Assembly (NCBI RefSeq): GCF_002869965.1
Contig: NZ_PEBS01000011.1
Location: 38,534-102,533 of the forward strand
From: Janthinobacterium sp. ROICE36
GTDB taxonomy: Bacteria > Pseudomonadota > Gammaproteobacteria > Burkholderiales > Burkholderiaceae_D
Direction of reading: 5' to 3'
Length of the DNA: 64,000 bases
Shown: positions 36,866 through 45,731 of the stretch, piece by piece
Numbering within the stretch: position 1 is the first letter of the stretch
Layout of the letters: each line of letters begins with the position of its first letter
The notes under the pieces: generated by a model
Told to the model about the DNA's origin: nothing
What the model saw: only the letters and a program-made list of their open reading frames with translations
The model's database searches: none
Position numbers and translations under genes: made by a program

Positions 36866-37078
36866 ATGACCACTATTCGCCTTAAAGAAAACGAGCCGTT
36901 CGAAGTCGCAATGCGTCGCTTCAAACGCACCATCGAAAAAACGGGTCTGCTGACCGAATTGCGCGCACGCGAATTCTACGAAAAGCCAACAGCTGAGCGC
37001 AAGCGCAAGCTGGCAGCTGCTGTAAAGCGTCATTACAAACGCATCCGCAGCCAACAACTGCCGAAAAAATTATTCTAA
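36866..37078 (+). CDS. rpsU: 30S ribosomal protein S21
   Basis: 70 residues, basic, with the S21 pattern [20 protein letters not shown] and [14 protein letters not shown]. First gene of the rpsU-yqeY-dnaG-rpoD macromolecular synthesis block. No clear Shine-Dalgarno precedes the ATG, in keeping with S21 being needed for SD-dependent initiation (a known autoregulatory theme, here inferred). A terminator-like hairpin lies just downstream. Confidence 0.97.
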   Translation: MTTIRLKENEPFEVAMRRFKRTIEKTGLLTELRAREFYEKPTAERKRKLAAAVKRHYKRIRSQQLPKKLF

Positions 37079-37096
37079 GACTGTTCAGTCAGAACC

Positions 37097-37139
37097 AACC
37101 CGGGTAGTTCGGCGCATTGTTCGCCACGGGTTTTGTTTT
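37097..37139 (+). terminator. Hairpin terminator/attenuator after rpsU
   Basis: Outer stem AACCCG (37097-37102) with CGGGTT (37127-37132), inner stem GGCG/CGCC, followed by TTGTTTTG. Probably partial, allowing rpsU to be made in excess over downstream genes. Confidence 0.65.
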
Positions 37140-37175
37140 GATTCGCCTGGAGTGATACTTCAGATGAGTCGCATG

Positions 37176-37210
37176 CCCGCTCCGGTTCGCCGCAGCGGGT
37201 TTTCGCTTTT
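37176..37210 (+). terminator. Second hairpin in the rpsU-yqeY gap
   Basis: CCCGCT (37176-37181) pairs with AGCGGG (37194-37199), followed by TTTTCGCTTTT. It is a weaker terminator-like element, or an mRNA-processing hairpin, 70 bases before yqeY. Confidence 0.45.
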
Positions 37211-37279
37211 GTGGCCGCCTGCTTGGTCCGCGCGCACGAGCATCGAGTCCCATTACCACTTACCAACACGAGGATTGCC

Positions 37280-37732
37280 ATGAGCTTGAAAGAACAAATT
37301 ACCGAAGACATGAAAAACGCCATGCGCGCCAAGGAAGCGGGCAAGCTGGGCACGATTCGCCTGTTGCTGGCGGAAATCAAGCGCAAGGAAGTCGACGAGC
37401 GCATCGAATTGACGGATGCCCACGTGACGGCCATCGTGGAAAAAATGATCAAGCAGCGCAAGGATTCGATCACCCAGTTCGAAGCGGGTGGCCGTGCCGA
37501 TCTGGCCGACATTGAAAAAGCCGAACTGGTGCACCTGGCGGGCTACATGCCTGCCGGCCTGTCGGATGAGGAAGTGGCGGCCGAAGTGGCTGCCGCCGTG
37601 GCCGCCTCGGGCGCCGCTGGTCCGCAAGACATGGGTAAGGTGATGGCCATCGTCAAGCCGAAGCTGGCAGGCCGCGCCGACATGACCGTGGTGTCCGCCC
37701 TGGTCAAGAAAGCCTTGACGCCAGCAGCGTAA
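37280..37732 (+). CDS. yqeY: GatB/YqeY domain protein
   Basis: 150 residues, the whole YqeY fold: MSLKEQITEDMKNAMRAKE, LGTIRLLLAEIKRKEVDER, and the C-terminal GPQDMGKVMAIVKPKLAGRAD. Related to the tRNA-binding tail domain of GatB; precise role unknown. Located between rpsU and dnaG, as in many betaproteobacteria. The start ATG is preceded by an ACGAGGA ribosome site. Confidence 0.93.
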   Translation: MSLKEQITEDMKNAMRAKEAGKLGTIRLLLAEIKRKEVDERIELTDAHVTAIVEKMIKQRKDSITQFEAGGRADLADIEKAELVHLAGYMPAGLSDEEVAAEVAAAVAASGAAGPQDMGKVMAIVKPKLAGRADMTVVSALVKKALTPAA

Positions 37733-37861
37733 GCATACAATAGTAGTAATCGGCTGCCGGCCCATGCTGGCAGTCGCTCAATCGCCCACACGTTGACCTG
37801 GCTCAACCTCAGGCCACGTGCGGTAGTATAGTCTGACCTACAACAAGACCCGCCCTCGCCA

Positions 37862-39658
37862 GTGATACCTCAATCCTTCATTTCCGATTTGCTCAACCGC
37901 GTCGATATCGTCGATGTCGTGGGCCGCTATGTGCAACTGAAAAAAGGTGGCGCCAATTTCATGGGTTTGTGCCCGTTCCACAGTGAAAAATCGCCCAGCT
38001 TTACCGTCAGCCCCACCAAGCAGTTCTATCACTGTTTCGGCTGTGGCGCGCATGGCACGTCGATCGGTTTCCTGATCGAGTACTCGGGCATGGGCTTTGT
38101 CGATGCCGTCAAGGATCTGGCGCAGAACGTGGGCATGGTGGTGCCGGAAGCGGACGACAAGATCCCGCCAGCCCAGCGCGCGCAGATCCAGGCGCAAAGC
38201 ATGGCCCTGTCCGACGCCATGACGCAGGCGTGTGATTATTACCGGGGGCAATTGCGCCACGCGCCGGAAGCCATCGCCTACCTGAAGAACCGGGGCTTGA
38301 CGGGCGAAGTGGCCGCTCGCTTCGGCATGGGTTTCGCGCCCGGCGGCTGGGACAACTTGCGCTCCGTCTTCCCCGATTACGATGTGCTGGCCCTGGCCGA
38401 AGCGGGCCTGGTAATCGACAAGGTCGATGAAGAGGGTAATAACCGCAAGCGCTATGACCGTTTCCGCGAACGCATCATGTTTCCGATTCGCAATACCAAG
38501 GGCCAGGTCATCGCCTTTGGCGGCCGCGTGCTCGACCATGGTGAACCGAAATATCTGAACTCGCCGGAAACCCCCTTGTTTTCCAAGGGTTTCGAACTAT
38601 ATGGCTTGTTCGAGGCGCGCCAGGCCATACGCGATGCCGGCTATGTGCTGGTGACGGAAGGTTACATGGACGTGGTGGCGCTGGCGCAGATGGGTTTTCC
38701 GCAAGCCGTGGCCACCCTGGGTACGGCGTGCACGCCCACCCACGTGCAAAAACTGCTGCGCCAGACCGATAATGTGATTTTCAGCTTCGACGGCGACAAG
38801 GCTGGCCGCCGCGCCGCGCGTCGCGCGCTGGAAGCGAGCCTGGCCCACGTGTCGGACAATAAAACCATCAAATTCCTGTTCTTGCCGTCGGAACATGATC
38901 CGGACAGTTATATCCGCGAATTCGGTACCGAAGGTTTTGAGCAGCAAGTGCATGAAGCCATGCCGCTGTCGCAATTTTTGCTGAAAGAAGTGTCGGGCGA
39001 GCATGATTTGTCGGAACCGGAAGGGCGCGCCCGCGTGCAGTTCGACGCCAAGCCCCTGCTGCAACTGATGGCGCCATCGTCCTTGCGTTTGCAGATCGTG
39101 CGCGGCCTGGCGCAGCTGACGCAGTCCACGCCAGCCGAGATCGAAGCCCTGTTTGAGCTGGCCAAGCCCGTTGCCGTGGCGCGTCGCGCGCCGCCGAAAT
39201 CGGGCCGCCCCGTGCCCGTGGGCCTGGAATTGAAGATCATGCGCATGCTGGTGGCGCATCCGCCCCTGACCATGCGTATCGACGAGGCTGCCCTGACCGC
39301 TTTCCAGCATCTGGGGCCGGACGCGGCGCACAGCCTGGGACAACTGGTGGCCGTGGGCCAGGCGCTGGGCGAGCATGGCAGTTTTGCTGCGCTGGCGCAG
39401 CAATTGAAGGAGTTGGGCAGCGAATACGATGAGATCATCGGCGAGATCGCGGCCGGCACGGAATCCGATTACGACAGCGAATTGTCGTGGCTGGTCAGCA
39501 CCATCCGCGAGATCAAATTGAATGCCTTGAAGGCGGAATTGCAGCAATTGTTTGCGTCGGGTTTGCCATCCGAGAAAATTGGTGTACGCTACCGCGAAAT
39601 CATGCAGGAGCAAGGCGAGCTGGAGCGCGAGCGTGATGCTGAGTTGGTGAATCGCTAA
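37862..39658 (+). CDS. dnaG: DNA primase
   Basis: 598 residues starting at a GTG (IPQSFISDLLNRVDIVDVV). The CHC2 zinc-binding domain is at residues ~38-66 (CPFHSEKSPSF, CFGCGAHG). The TOPRIM core follows (VTEGYMDVVAL around residue 265 and FSFDGDKAGRRAARRAL around residue 308), then the C-terminal DnaB-interacting domain. It makes RNA primers for DNA replication in the cytoplasm. Same strand as yqeY (130-base gap) and rpoD (464-base gap). Confidence 0.97.
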   Translation: MIPQSFISDLLNRVDIVDVVGRYVQLKKGGANFMGLCPFHSEKSPSFTVSPTKQFYHCFGCGAHGTSIGFLIEYSGMGFVDAVKDLAQNVGMVVPEADDKIPPAQRAQIQAQSMALSDAMTQACDYYRGQLRHAPEAIAYLKNRGLTGEVAARFGMGFAPGGWDNLRSVFPDYDVLALAEAGLVIDKVDEEGNNRKRYDRFRERIMFPIRNTKGQVIAFGGRVLDHGEPKYLNSPETPLFSKGFELYGLFEARQAIRDAGYVLVTEGYMDVVALAQMGFPQAVATLGTACTPTHVQKLLRQTDNVIFSFDGDKAGRRAARRALEASLAHVSDNKTIKFLFLPSEHDPDSYIREFGTEGFEQQVHEAMPLSQFLLKEVSGEHDLSEPEGRARVQFDAKPLLQLMAPSSLRLQIVRGLAQLTQSTPAEIEALFELAKPVAVARRAPPKSGRPVPVGLELKIMRMLVAHPPLTMRIDEAALTAFQHLGPDAAHSLGQLVAVGQALGEHGSFAALAQQLKELGSEYDEIIGEIAAGTESDYDSELSWLVSTIREIKLNALKAELQQLFASGLPSEKIGVRYREIMQEQGELERERDAELVNR

Positions 39659-40122
39659 TCTTGCTCTGGGGGTATGGCGCGCACTGGAAAAACATTTTTC
39701 GCGTGCTATAATTAAATGCTAAGTATTGTGTGCTTTGGCAAGCCAGTTCTGTTTCGTAAATAGTATTTGTTTTCAGTAAGTTAGGCTCTTGATCGGCGCG
39801 GTGGATCGTGTCGGCAGCCAGGGCCAACTGGCGTTTGCGGCGTTGCGGGCAAGGCTCGCAGACGCTGGCAAGCCGCGCCAGGCTCTCGCTCCCAACGCGG
39901 TCGATGCAGGAATTTCTGCCGAGGCGGCTGGTAACAGCTGGTGGACAGGAATTGCTGCGCTTCCCGCGGATCGTGGCCGATGAGGTGTAAGTAACGTAAC
40001 AGTGTCGAATTTGCGTTGTCGGCAGGTTCGAAGATGGTGGTTCCCGCAGGTAGACAGGGAACTGGCAGCAAACTTTATCCTAATCCACCGTAAAGCAAGT
40101 CGTTGTGTAATCGAAAGCGCCT
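39659..40122 (+). other. dnaG-rpoD intergenic region with an extended -10 promoter
   Basis: 464 bases. TGC-TATAAT at 39704-39712 is a good extended -10 element (TGnTATAAT) with only a weak -35 (CTGGAA at 39684), a plausible separate rpoD promoter. Short reading frames occur on both strands in the GC-rich part (39780-40000), but none was recognised. The long leader is otherwise unexplained. Confidence 0.5.
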
Positions 40123-42363
40123 GTGCCAATCAAGAAACCCGAATCCAAAGCGGCTGTAAAGCCCACTAAAGTTACCACGAAAGCCGAAAAGGCGCTCGAC
40201 CGGCCAGAAGCGCGCGTGACCAGCGCGCCCGTGGTCAGCCAGACTACCGATGCCGCCACACTGGCGGCCATCGATACATCCGGTTATGTCTTGCCGTCGG
40301 TAAAAGTGCCGGGCCGCCGCGGCCGCAAGCCAAAAGAATTCCAGCCAGAAAATGATGAAGTCGCCGCCCTGAACGCCGTCGAGCGGGCCGAACTGAAGGC
40401 TGTCGACAAGGCCAAGGCCAAGGACCGCAAGGCGAAGGAGCGCGCGCTGTTGAAGGACGCGTTCTCGTCCGACACGGAAGCGAGCGAGGAAGAACTCGAG
40501 CGCCGGCGCCAGAAACTCAAGACCCTGATCAAGTTCGGCAAGGAACGCGGTTTCCTGACCTACGCGGAAATCAACGATCACTTGCCCGAGAACATCGTCG
40601 ATCCGGAAGCCATCGAAGGCATCATCGGTACCTTCAATGACATGGGCATCGCCGTCTACGAACACGCGCCCGATGCGGAAACCTTGTTGTTGTCCGATAA
40701 CGTTGCCGTTGTCACCAGCGATGACGAGGCGGAAGCGGCGGCCGAGGCCGCATTGTCGACCGTCGATTCCGATTTCGGCCGCACCACCGACCCCGTGCGC
40801 ATGTATATGCGCGAGATGGGCTCGGTCGAACTGCTGACGCGCGAAGGCGAGATCGAGATTGCCAAGCGCATCGAAGATGGCTTGAAAGACATGATCCAGG
40901 CCATTTCCGCCTGTCCCGTGACGATCGCCGAGATCATCGCCGCCGCCGACCGCATCGCCAACGAAGAGACCAAGATCGACGAAATCGTCGACGGCCTCGT
41001 CGATGAAAGCGAACCGGTCGCCGCCGCTCCTGTCGTGGCCGCTCCCGTCGAAGAAGACGAGGAAGAAGGCGAAACTGAAGAAGAGGAAGTCGAAGAAGAG
41101 GAAGAGGCGAACGCTTCCGGCGCGGCCGGCTTCTCGGCCGAGCAGCTGGAAACCCTGAAGCGGACGGCGCTGGAAAAATTTGCCGTCATTTCGCAGCAGT
41201 TCGACAAGATGCGCCGCGCTTTCGAAAAAGAAGGCTACAACTCCAAGCCCTACGCCAAGGCGCAGGAAGCCATTTCGCAAGAACTGCTGGGCATCCGCTT
41301 CACGGCCAAGGTGGTGGAAAAGCTGTGCGACACCCTGCGCGGCCAGGTCGATGAAGTGCGCCATATCGAGAAACAGATACTCGACGTGGCCGTGAACCGC
41401 TGCGGCATGCCGCGCGCCCACTTCATCAAGGTCTTCCCGGGCAATGAAACCAATCTGGACTGGGTCGATGGCGAAGTCAACGCAGGGCACGCGTACAGCG
41501 CCATCCTGGGCCGCAACATTCCGACCGTCAAGGAACTGCAGCAGCGCCTGATCGACCTGCAGGCGCGCGTCGTCTTGCCGCTGCCGGACTTGCGCAACAT
41601 CAACCGCCAGATGGCGGCCGGTGAAATGAAGGCGCGCAAGGCCAAGCGCGAAATGACGGAGGCCAACTTGCGCCTGGTTATTTCGATCGCCAAGAAATAC
41701 ACGAACCGGGGCCTGCAATTCCTCGACCTGATCCAGGAAGGCAATATCGGCCTGATGAAGGCTGTCGACAAGTTCGAGTACCGTCGTGGCTACAAGTTCT
41801 CGACCTATGCCACCTGGTGGATACGCCAGGCCATCACGCGCTCGATCGCCGACCAGGCGCGCACGATCCGCATTCCCGTGCACATGATCGAGACGATCAA
41901 CAAGATGAACCGGATCTCGCGCCAGATCCTGCAGGAAACGGGCGCGGAACCCGATCCGGCCACCCTGGCGATCAAGATGGAAATGCCCGAGGACAAAATC
42001 CGCAAGATCATGAAAATCGCCAAGGAACCGATCTCGATGGAAACGCCGATCGGCGACGACGACGATTCCCACCTGGGCGACTTCATCGAGGACAACAACA
42101 CCCTGGCGCCCGCCGACGCAGCGCTGCACGCGTCCATGCGGGGCGTGGTCAAGGACGTGCTCGATTCCCTGACGCCACGCGAAGCGAAAGTGCTGCGCAT
42201 GCGTTTCGGCATCGAAATGTCCACCGACCATACTCTGGAAGAAGTGGGCAAGCAATTTGACGTGACGCGCGAGCGCATCCGCCAGATCGAAGCCAAGGCG
42301 CTGCGCAAGCTGCGCCACCCATCGCGTTCCGACAAGCTGAAAAGCTTCTTGGAAGCCAACTAG
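40123..42363 (+). CDS. rpoD: RNA polymerase primary sigma factor RpoD
   Basis: 746 residues from a GTG start. Lysine-rich N-terminus with region 1.1 ([20 protein letters not shown]), region 1.2 ([20 protein letters not shown]), and an acidic non-conserved insert (runs of Glu/Asp around residues 305-328). Then come region 2 ([35 protein letters not shown]), region 3, and region 4.2 at the C-terminus ([20 protein letters not shown]). It is the housekeeping sigma-70. A stop is followed by a strong hairpin and then the tRNA-Ile2 gene. Confidence 0.98.
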   Translation: MPIKKPESKAAVKPTKVTTKAEKALDRPEARVTSAPVVSQTTDAATLAAIDTSGYVLPSVKVPGRRGRKPKEFQPENDEVAALNAVERAELKAVDKAKAKDRKAKERALLKDAFSSDTEASEEELERRRQKLKTLIKFGKERGFLTYAEINDHLPENIVDPEAIEGIIGTFNDMGIAVYEHAPDAETLLLSDNVAVVTSDDEAEAAAEAALSTVDSDFGRTTDPVRMYMREMGSVELLTREGEIEIAKRIEDGLKDMIQAISACPVTIAEIIAAADRIANEETKIDEIVDGLVDESEPVAAAPVVAAPVEEDEEEGETEEEEVEEEEEANASGAAGFSAEQLETLKRTALEKFAVISQQFDKMRRAFEKEGYNSKPYAKAQEAISQELLGIRFTAKVVEKLCDTLRGQVDEVRHIEKQILDVAVNRCGMPRAHFIKVFPGNETNLDWVDGEVNAGHAYSAILGRNIPTVKELQQRLIDLQARVVLPLPDLRNINRQMAAGEMKARKAKREMTEANLRLVISIAKKYTNRGLQFLDLIQEGNIGLMKAVDKFEYRRGYKFSTYATWWIRQAITRSIADQARTIRIPVHMIETINKMNRISRQILQETGAEPDPATLAIKMEMPEDKIRKIMKIAKEPISMETPIGDDDDSHLGDFIEDNNTLAPADAALHASMRGVVKDVLDSLTPREAKVLRMRFGIEMSTDHTLEEVGKQFDVTRERIRQIEAKALRKLRHPSRSDKLKSFLEAN

Positions 42364-42402
42364 AAGCCAATAGGGCTTGACGTGCGCCGCTGATACCCCT
42401 AT

Positions 42403-42437
42403 CCTCGCGTGTCCGTTTCCAAAACGGCCGCGCGAGG
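42403..42437 (+). terminator. Strong hairpin downstream of rpoD
   Basis: CCTCGCG (42403-42409) pairs with CGCGAGG (42431-42437), with an inner CCGTTT/AAACGG stem. No T tract follows, so it may be a processing or stability element rather than an intrinsic terminator. Confidence 0.5.
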
Positions 42438-42474
42438 CGGGTGTCAATAACGCCGCCACGCCGCAGTCCCCCTT

Positions 42475-42553
<79 letters not shown>

Positions 42554-42571
42554 AAATTAATCAATAAAAAC

Positions 42572-42604
42572 AAGGGGTTGCGATTACTTGCAGCCCCTTT
42601 TTTT
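42572..42604 (+). terminator. Element-borne terminator behind the tRNA
   Basis: AAGGGGTTGC-gattactt-GCAGCCCCTT followed by a T run to 42604. It lies inside the prophage just past the tRNA and supplies the stop the tRNA lost when its own terminator (54180-54210) was displaced. Confidence 0.75.
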
Positions 42605-42622
42605 ATTTTAAATTCGGAAAAG

Positions 42623-42640
42623 GTTCAACGGAAGTTCAAC
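42623..42640. repeat. Paired GTTCAAC repeats, left end (putative integrase arm sites)
   Basis: GTTCAAC at 42623-42629 and 42634-42640, start-to-start 11 bases; a further copy is at 42663-42669 inside the end of the integrase gene. The same pair with 11-base spacing occurs at 54001-54018 near the right end. Confidence 0.6.
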
Positions 42641-43667
42641 CGAGATTTAGCGCGGAAATCGGGTTCAACTGCCGCGTCTCTTGTAGGTGTTCCGGTGAGA
42701 GGTGAGCGTAACGCATGGTCATCGCCAAACTTTGGTGGCCGAGGACTTTTTGTAGCGCCAATATGTTGCCGCCATTGATTATGAAATGGCTCGCAAATGT
42801 GTGCCGCAGGATGTGTGTCAATTGACCGGCAGGCAGCTTCAGTTCGGATCGCTTCAGACCGTCCCGGAATGCGCTGTAAGCGGTTGCGAAGATTCTCTCG
42901 TCGTCGGACTCGGCATTGTTGTCATGACCGCCATGCGCCTTGTAGTGCTTTTTCAAGGCGGCTTCGAGGTCTTTTGTTATCGGGACGCCGCGAGCCTTGC
43001 TTGATTTTGTTTGAACGAACTGGATGACACCGCTGCGGGCCTGAGTTATGCGTAATGCTTCCGCCTCGCCCCATCTCGCGCCAGTCGATAGGCACACCTT
43101 TGCTATCAAGGCGACGTGTGGATTTTGGGCTTTCTCCAGTTCGTCGAGCAACCGGGCAATTTGGGCTTTCGCAAGGTACGACAGCTCGCGCTCCTGTATC
43201 TTGAACGCCCTCAATTTTTTCAGAGGGTTATCCTTCTTCCAATGGTTCAATCGGATTAGTTCATTGAAGACTGCTCGAAGGTACGCATGCTCACGGTTCA
43301 TGTTGTTTGGCGTGAGGCCTTCAACAATTCGTTGAGCGCGATATTCCGCGAATTGGTCCGCTGTGAACAGGTCGCTACGAGGATCGCCCATTGCGGCGCA
43401 CATCGCTAACAATCGACGGTGCGTGTCGGCTCCGGCTCGTAATCCAGAACCATGATGGCGATACCAAATATCGACAAGATCAGATAATTTTCGCTGATCT
43501 TTTTTTGGCGGCGACCATTCTGGCGTTTCCTGCACTTTGGCTTGAATGTGGCGCTCCCAAGCGAGCGCTTCTGCCTTGGTCGGGAATGTCTTCTTTACTC
43601 GCTTCCCAGAACGGCCGCCAGGTTGGATGTTGACCTGCCAGCCGGTCCTAACTGCTTTGATTGTCAT
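42636..43667 (-). CDS. Tyrosine-recombinase phage integrase
   Basis: About 343 residues. An arm-type N-terminal domain (TGWQVNIQPGGRSGKRVKKT) and a SAM-like core-binding domain (from LSDLVDIWYRHH) precede the catalytic domain. The catalytic residues are Arg in STGARWGEAEAL, His-x-x-Arg in LTHILRHTFASHF, His in VLGHQSLAMT, and Tyr in MRYAHLSPEHL. It would catalyse integration into tRNA-Ile2. The start at 43667 (MTIKAVRTG) is preferred over 43700. Most filamentous phages use host XerCD or transposases, so an own integrase is a distinguishing point. Its stop lies 82 bases from attL. Confidence 0.93.
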   Translation of the reverse strand: MTIKAVRTGWQVNIQPGGRSGKRVKKTFPTKAEALAWERHIQAKVQETPEWSPPKKDQRKLSDLVDIWYRHHGSGLRAGADTHRRLLAMCAAMGDPRSDLFTADQFAEYRAQRIVEGLTPNNMNREHAYLRAVFNELIRLNHWKKDNPLKKLRAFKIQERELSYLAKAQIARLLDELEKAQNPHVALIAKVCLSTGARWGEAEALRITQARSGVIQFVQTKSSKARGVPITKDLEAALKKHYKAHGGHDNNAESDDERIFATAYSAFRDGLKRSELKLPAGQLTHILRHTFASHFIINGGNILALQKVLGHQSLAMTMRYAHLSPEHLQETRQLNPISALNLG

Positions 43668-43839
43668 TGTTCTGCACGATCTTGTTGCCAACGACTTCAA
43701 ATGCCAGCGCGTTTGTTGTTTTGTCGTAAAACTTACCGTCGATGACGTTGTAGCGTTCCGCTATTTGCAACGGGAAAATGATTTCATCTTGATTCAATTC
43801 CTGCCCGGTTAGATTGACTGGTTCGATTGAATTTTCCAT
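43648..43839 (-). CDS. Small phage protein, unknown function
   Basis: 63 residues, acidic, no membrane segment (MENSIEPVNLTGQELNQDEI at the start). A GAGAGGA ribosome site precedes the ATG. It overlaps the start of the integrase gene by about 20 bases and follows the repressor gene by a few bases, so it sits in a three-gene minus-strand operon. Not recognised. Confidence 0.6.
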   Translation of the reverse strand: MENSIEPVNLTGQELNQDEIIFPLQIAERYNVIDGKFYDKTTNALAFEVVGNKIVQNNDNQSS

Positions 43840-43841
43840 GT

Positions 43842-44537
43842 TTAAAGTGTCCTCTCTTGTTTCATCTCGATTATCAGGTCACGCTTTTTCTCAAGCTGAT
43901 TTTTGGTCGCAATAAATTTACCTAAAATGGCGACGACCGTGTTCGCTTCGCCAAGTTCCGAAGCGGATTTCTCTATTCCTTTTGTAATGCCCCTCATCAT
44001 GTTGTAGGTGCTTATTGCATCGTCGATTCCCAGCTCGACTATGTAATTGTCGAGAAATATCTCGACCCAACGAATCTTTTCGAGTACGTCGATTCTGTTA
44101 GTCGGGCCGCGCGGCTTCTCTTCGCTCGCATTGATCATTTCAAATTCGGTGAGCGTTTCCAGCTCGTCCAGTGATACGGGTTTGCGCGTCGTCGCATTGC
44201 CGGAAATTTTCACAAGTTCGCTAAACAGCCTTGACGAAATTGCGGATTCTGTCAGCTGTCCGTGCGCGGAAAAATCCGCCCTCGGTTTTTGATGACCATA
44301 CCTTTCATCGGATACGCCGGTGGCAAGCCAAAAAGCATACTCAGGCCATTGTTTGCAAACAGCCTCAAGCATGACCAAAGTGGCATTTTGCTTGCCACTA
44401 AGCAATTTTCGCCACGTCTCACCCGCGATGCCAGTCGAAGCCTCAAGAGTCTGCGTACGCTTCTTCCCGTCGAGCTTGTGCTCGATGGTCGTGCGTATCC
44501 GATCAGAAATTCTTTCCATTGTTTGACAATCCATCAT
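43842..44537 (-). CDS. Phage repressor-like HTH protein
   Basis: About 231 residues. The N-terminal ~70 look like a Cro/C1-type helix-turn-helix domain (RTQTLEASTGIAGETWRKLL as helix-turn-helix, then VMLEAVCKQWPEYAFWLATG, as in phage repressors). The rest is helical with a heptad-like C-terminal region (GKFIATKNQLEKKRDLIIEM) suited to oligomerisation. No Ser-Lys LexA-type peptidase motif was seen, so induction is not by RecA-type self-cleavage. Start is 44537, 44534 or 44519. It is transcribed away from the replication genes across an operator-like region at 44549-44585. Confidence 0.7.
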   Translation of the reverse strand: MMDCQTMERISDRIRTTIEHKLDGKKRTQTLEASTGIAGETWRKLLSGKQNATLVMLEAVCKQWPEYAFWLATGVSDERYGHQKPRADFSAHGQLTESAISSRLFSELVKISGNATTRKPVSLDELETLTEFEMINASEEKPRGPTNRIDVLEKIRWVEIFLDNYIVELGIDDAISTYNMMRGITKGIEKSASELGEANTVVAILGKFIATKNQLEKKRDLIIEMKQERTL

Positions 44538-44548
44538 CGTTGCGTTAT

Positions 44549-44585
44549 ATTCCGTAAATCGGAATACCATTCCGGTTTCGGGAAA
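44549..44585. promoter_or_regulatory. Putative repressor operators between the divergent phage genes
   Basis: A perfect palindrome ATTCCG-TAAAT-CGGAAT (44549-44565) is followed 3 bases later by an imperfect second copy, ATTCCG-GTTT-CGGGAA (44569-44584). Two adjacent sites between the repressor and the rightward genes fit a lysogeny switch. Confidence 0.6.
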
Positions 44586-44617
44586 ATCAATCCAACTACT
44601 GCAAGTTGAATCCAATT

Positions 44618-44833
44618 ATGAGCGATGCTAAGCCTACTGTCATGCCTTTGTCGTCTGGCGCAGTCCCGCCTCTGGTGACACGCGAGCGTTTTGCCGAGAT
44701 GTGCGGCCTTCCGGTCGGTGTCATTACGGGGTGGTGTAACAAGGGATTGGTTCCGTGTGTGTCCATCGGGAAATATAGTCTTATCAATGTGGCGCTTCTG
44801 CAAAATCGTTGCATAGCGCAAGAATTCGCATGA
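44618..44833 (+). CDS. Small HTH/excisionase-like regulator
   Basis: 71 residues. The centre LVTRERFAEMCGLPVGVITGWCNKGLVPCVSIGKY (key part ERFAEMCGLPVGVITGWCNK) resembles the winged-helix AlpA/excisionase class, with the helix-turn-helix followed by a short wing. An alternative TTG start is at 44606. It would act as Cro-like switch protein or excision factor. First gene of the rightward operon; its stop overlaps the next start. Confidence 0.65.
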   Translation: MSDAKPTVMPLSSGAVPPLVTRERFAEMCGLPVGVITGWCNKGLVPCVSIGKYSLINVALLQNRCIAQEFA

Positions 44834-45129
44834 GTTCCCCCAAAACGTTAGCAGAGCGCCTTGATTGGATGGCTAGGAATCTACCTGGTTTCGCGCAAGA
44901 GCTAGAGGATGTAAAAGCCATCGAGCGCCGGGCCACTTGTGATGTTGCAGCCATTCTGCCTGTTCGAAAACAGGATGCCGATGCCGTGGCAAGGATTGCT
45001 CAATACGTTTCTTCGGACCTCGTGGGTCGGCTCGATTGGTGGGCCCACCCTGACCGACAGTTCATGCGTATTGATCCTCAATGGTCGCTTGTATACGCGA
45101 ACTTGCTTAAGGCAGCTCGTTCAGCATGA
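44830..45129 (+). CDS. Hypothetical phage protein
   Basis: 99 residues, soluble, not recognised; features include LAERLDWMARNLPGFAQELE and LVGRLDWWAHPDRQF. ATGA overlaps at both ends link it to the regulator before it and the next small gene after it. Likely an early-region protein tied to regulation or replication. Confidence 0.65.
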   Translation: MSSPKTLAERLDWMARNLPGFAQELEDVKAIERRATCDVAAILPVRKQDADAVARIAQYVSSDLVGRLDWWAHPDRQFMRIDPQWSLVYANLLKAARSA

Positions 45130-45731
45130 TTGACTCCAAACTCATTCCGCCGAAGATGTCGAAACTCGCCAAGCCAGTACCGCTTCACAAGCGGAGGCTT
45201 ATCGGCAACGGATCGTCGCAAGCCCCCTCTTGGGTCAGGGACGCGGTCCCTATAAGTGCGTTGCAATTCTCCAACCGTTCCCGTCCACTCTCTTCGGCGA
45301 TAACTTACAAACTACTTTGTGCCGCTGGTGTGCTTGTCCAGGGGAGCGCCTCTGATTTGCTGTTATGCATTCTTGCAGCCCGAGAAGCGAAGGCGGTCTG
45401 GAGTAATCGCCTTCCCGATAGCTCTTTCCGCATTCACATTTTTTACCCCAACCGGCAGCGTGTTCCCGCAGCAGACATTGCGGCTGCGCTCAGAGCACTT
45501 GATAACGCGGATGTAAGGGCGGCTGTCGCTCTCCGTCGCGCCGCTGGGGCGTCAAACTCGCCTGCCCGCAGCGCAGCGAGGACAGCCGTGTTTGAGGCTC
45601 CAGCTGGCCGGGGTTTGGCGGTTGCCGTAGATGTTGATTTTTGTCAGGCGGGCGTGGTAGCACCGCCTGACAGTCCCGATTTAGGGATTTCCGTTTGCGG
45701 CACGGCTGGTGCTTCAGGTGCTTTCGCGTAA
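45126..45731 (+). CDS. Hypothetical phage protein with Ala/Arg-rich C-terminal half
   Basis: 201 residues, not recognised. The N-terminal third is basic. The second half is rich in Ala, Arg and Gly and distinctly higher in GC than neighbouring phage genes. It overlaps the previous gene by ATGA and the replication gene by one base (TAATG), supporting translation. Located directly before the replication initiator, it may assist it (inference). Confidence 0.55.
   Translation: MIDSKLIPPKMSKLAKPVPLHKRRLIGNGSSQAPSWVRDAVPISALQFSNRSRPLSSAITYKLLCAAGVLVQGSASDLLLCILAAREAKAVWSNRLPDSSFRIHIFYPNRQRVPAADIAAALRALDNADVRAAVALRRAAGASNSPARSAARTAVFEAPAGRGLAVAVDVDFCQAGVVAPPDSPDLGISVCGTAGASGAFA

Noticed and set aside
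39781..40071. Small minus-strand gene between dnaG and rpoD
   Set aside because: No ribosome site or recognised family; low-complexity Arg/Pro/Ala composition.
40075..42459. 794-codon minus-strand frame across rpoD
   Set aside because: Mirror of rpoD; composition (Phe/His/Gly/Asp-rich) and lack of domains show it is a shadow.
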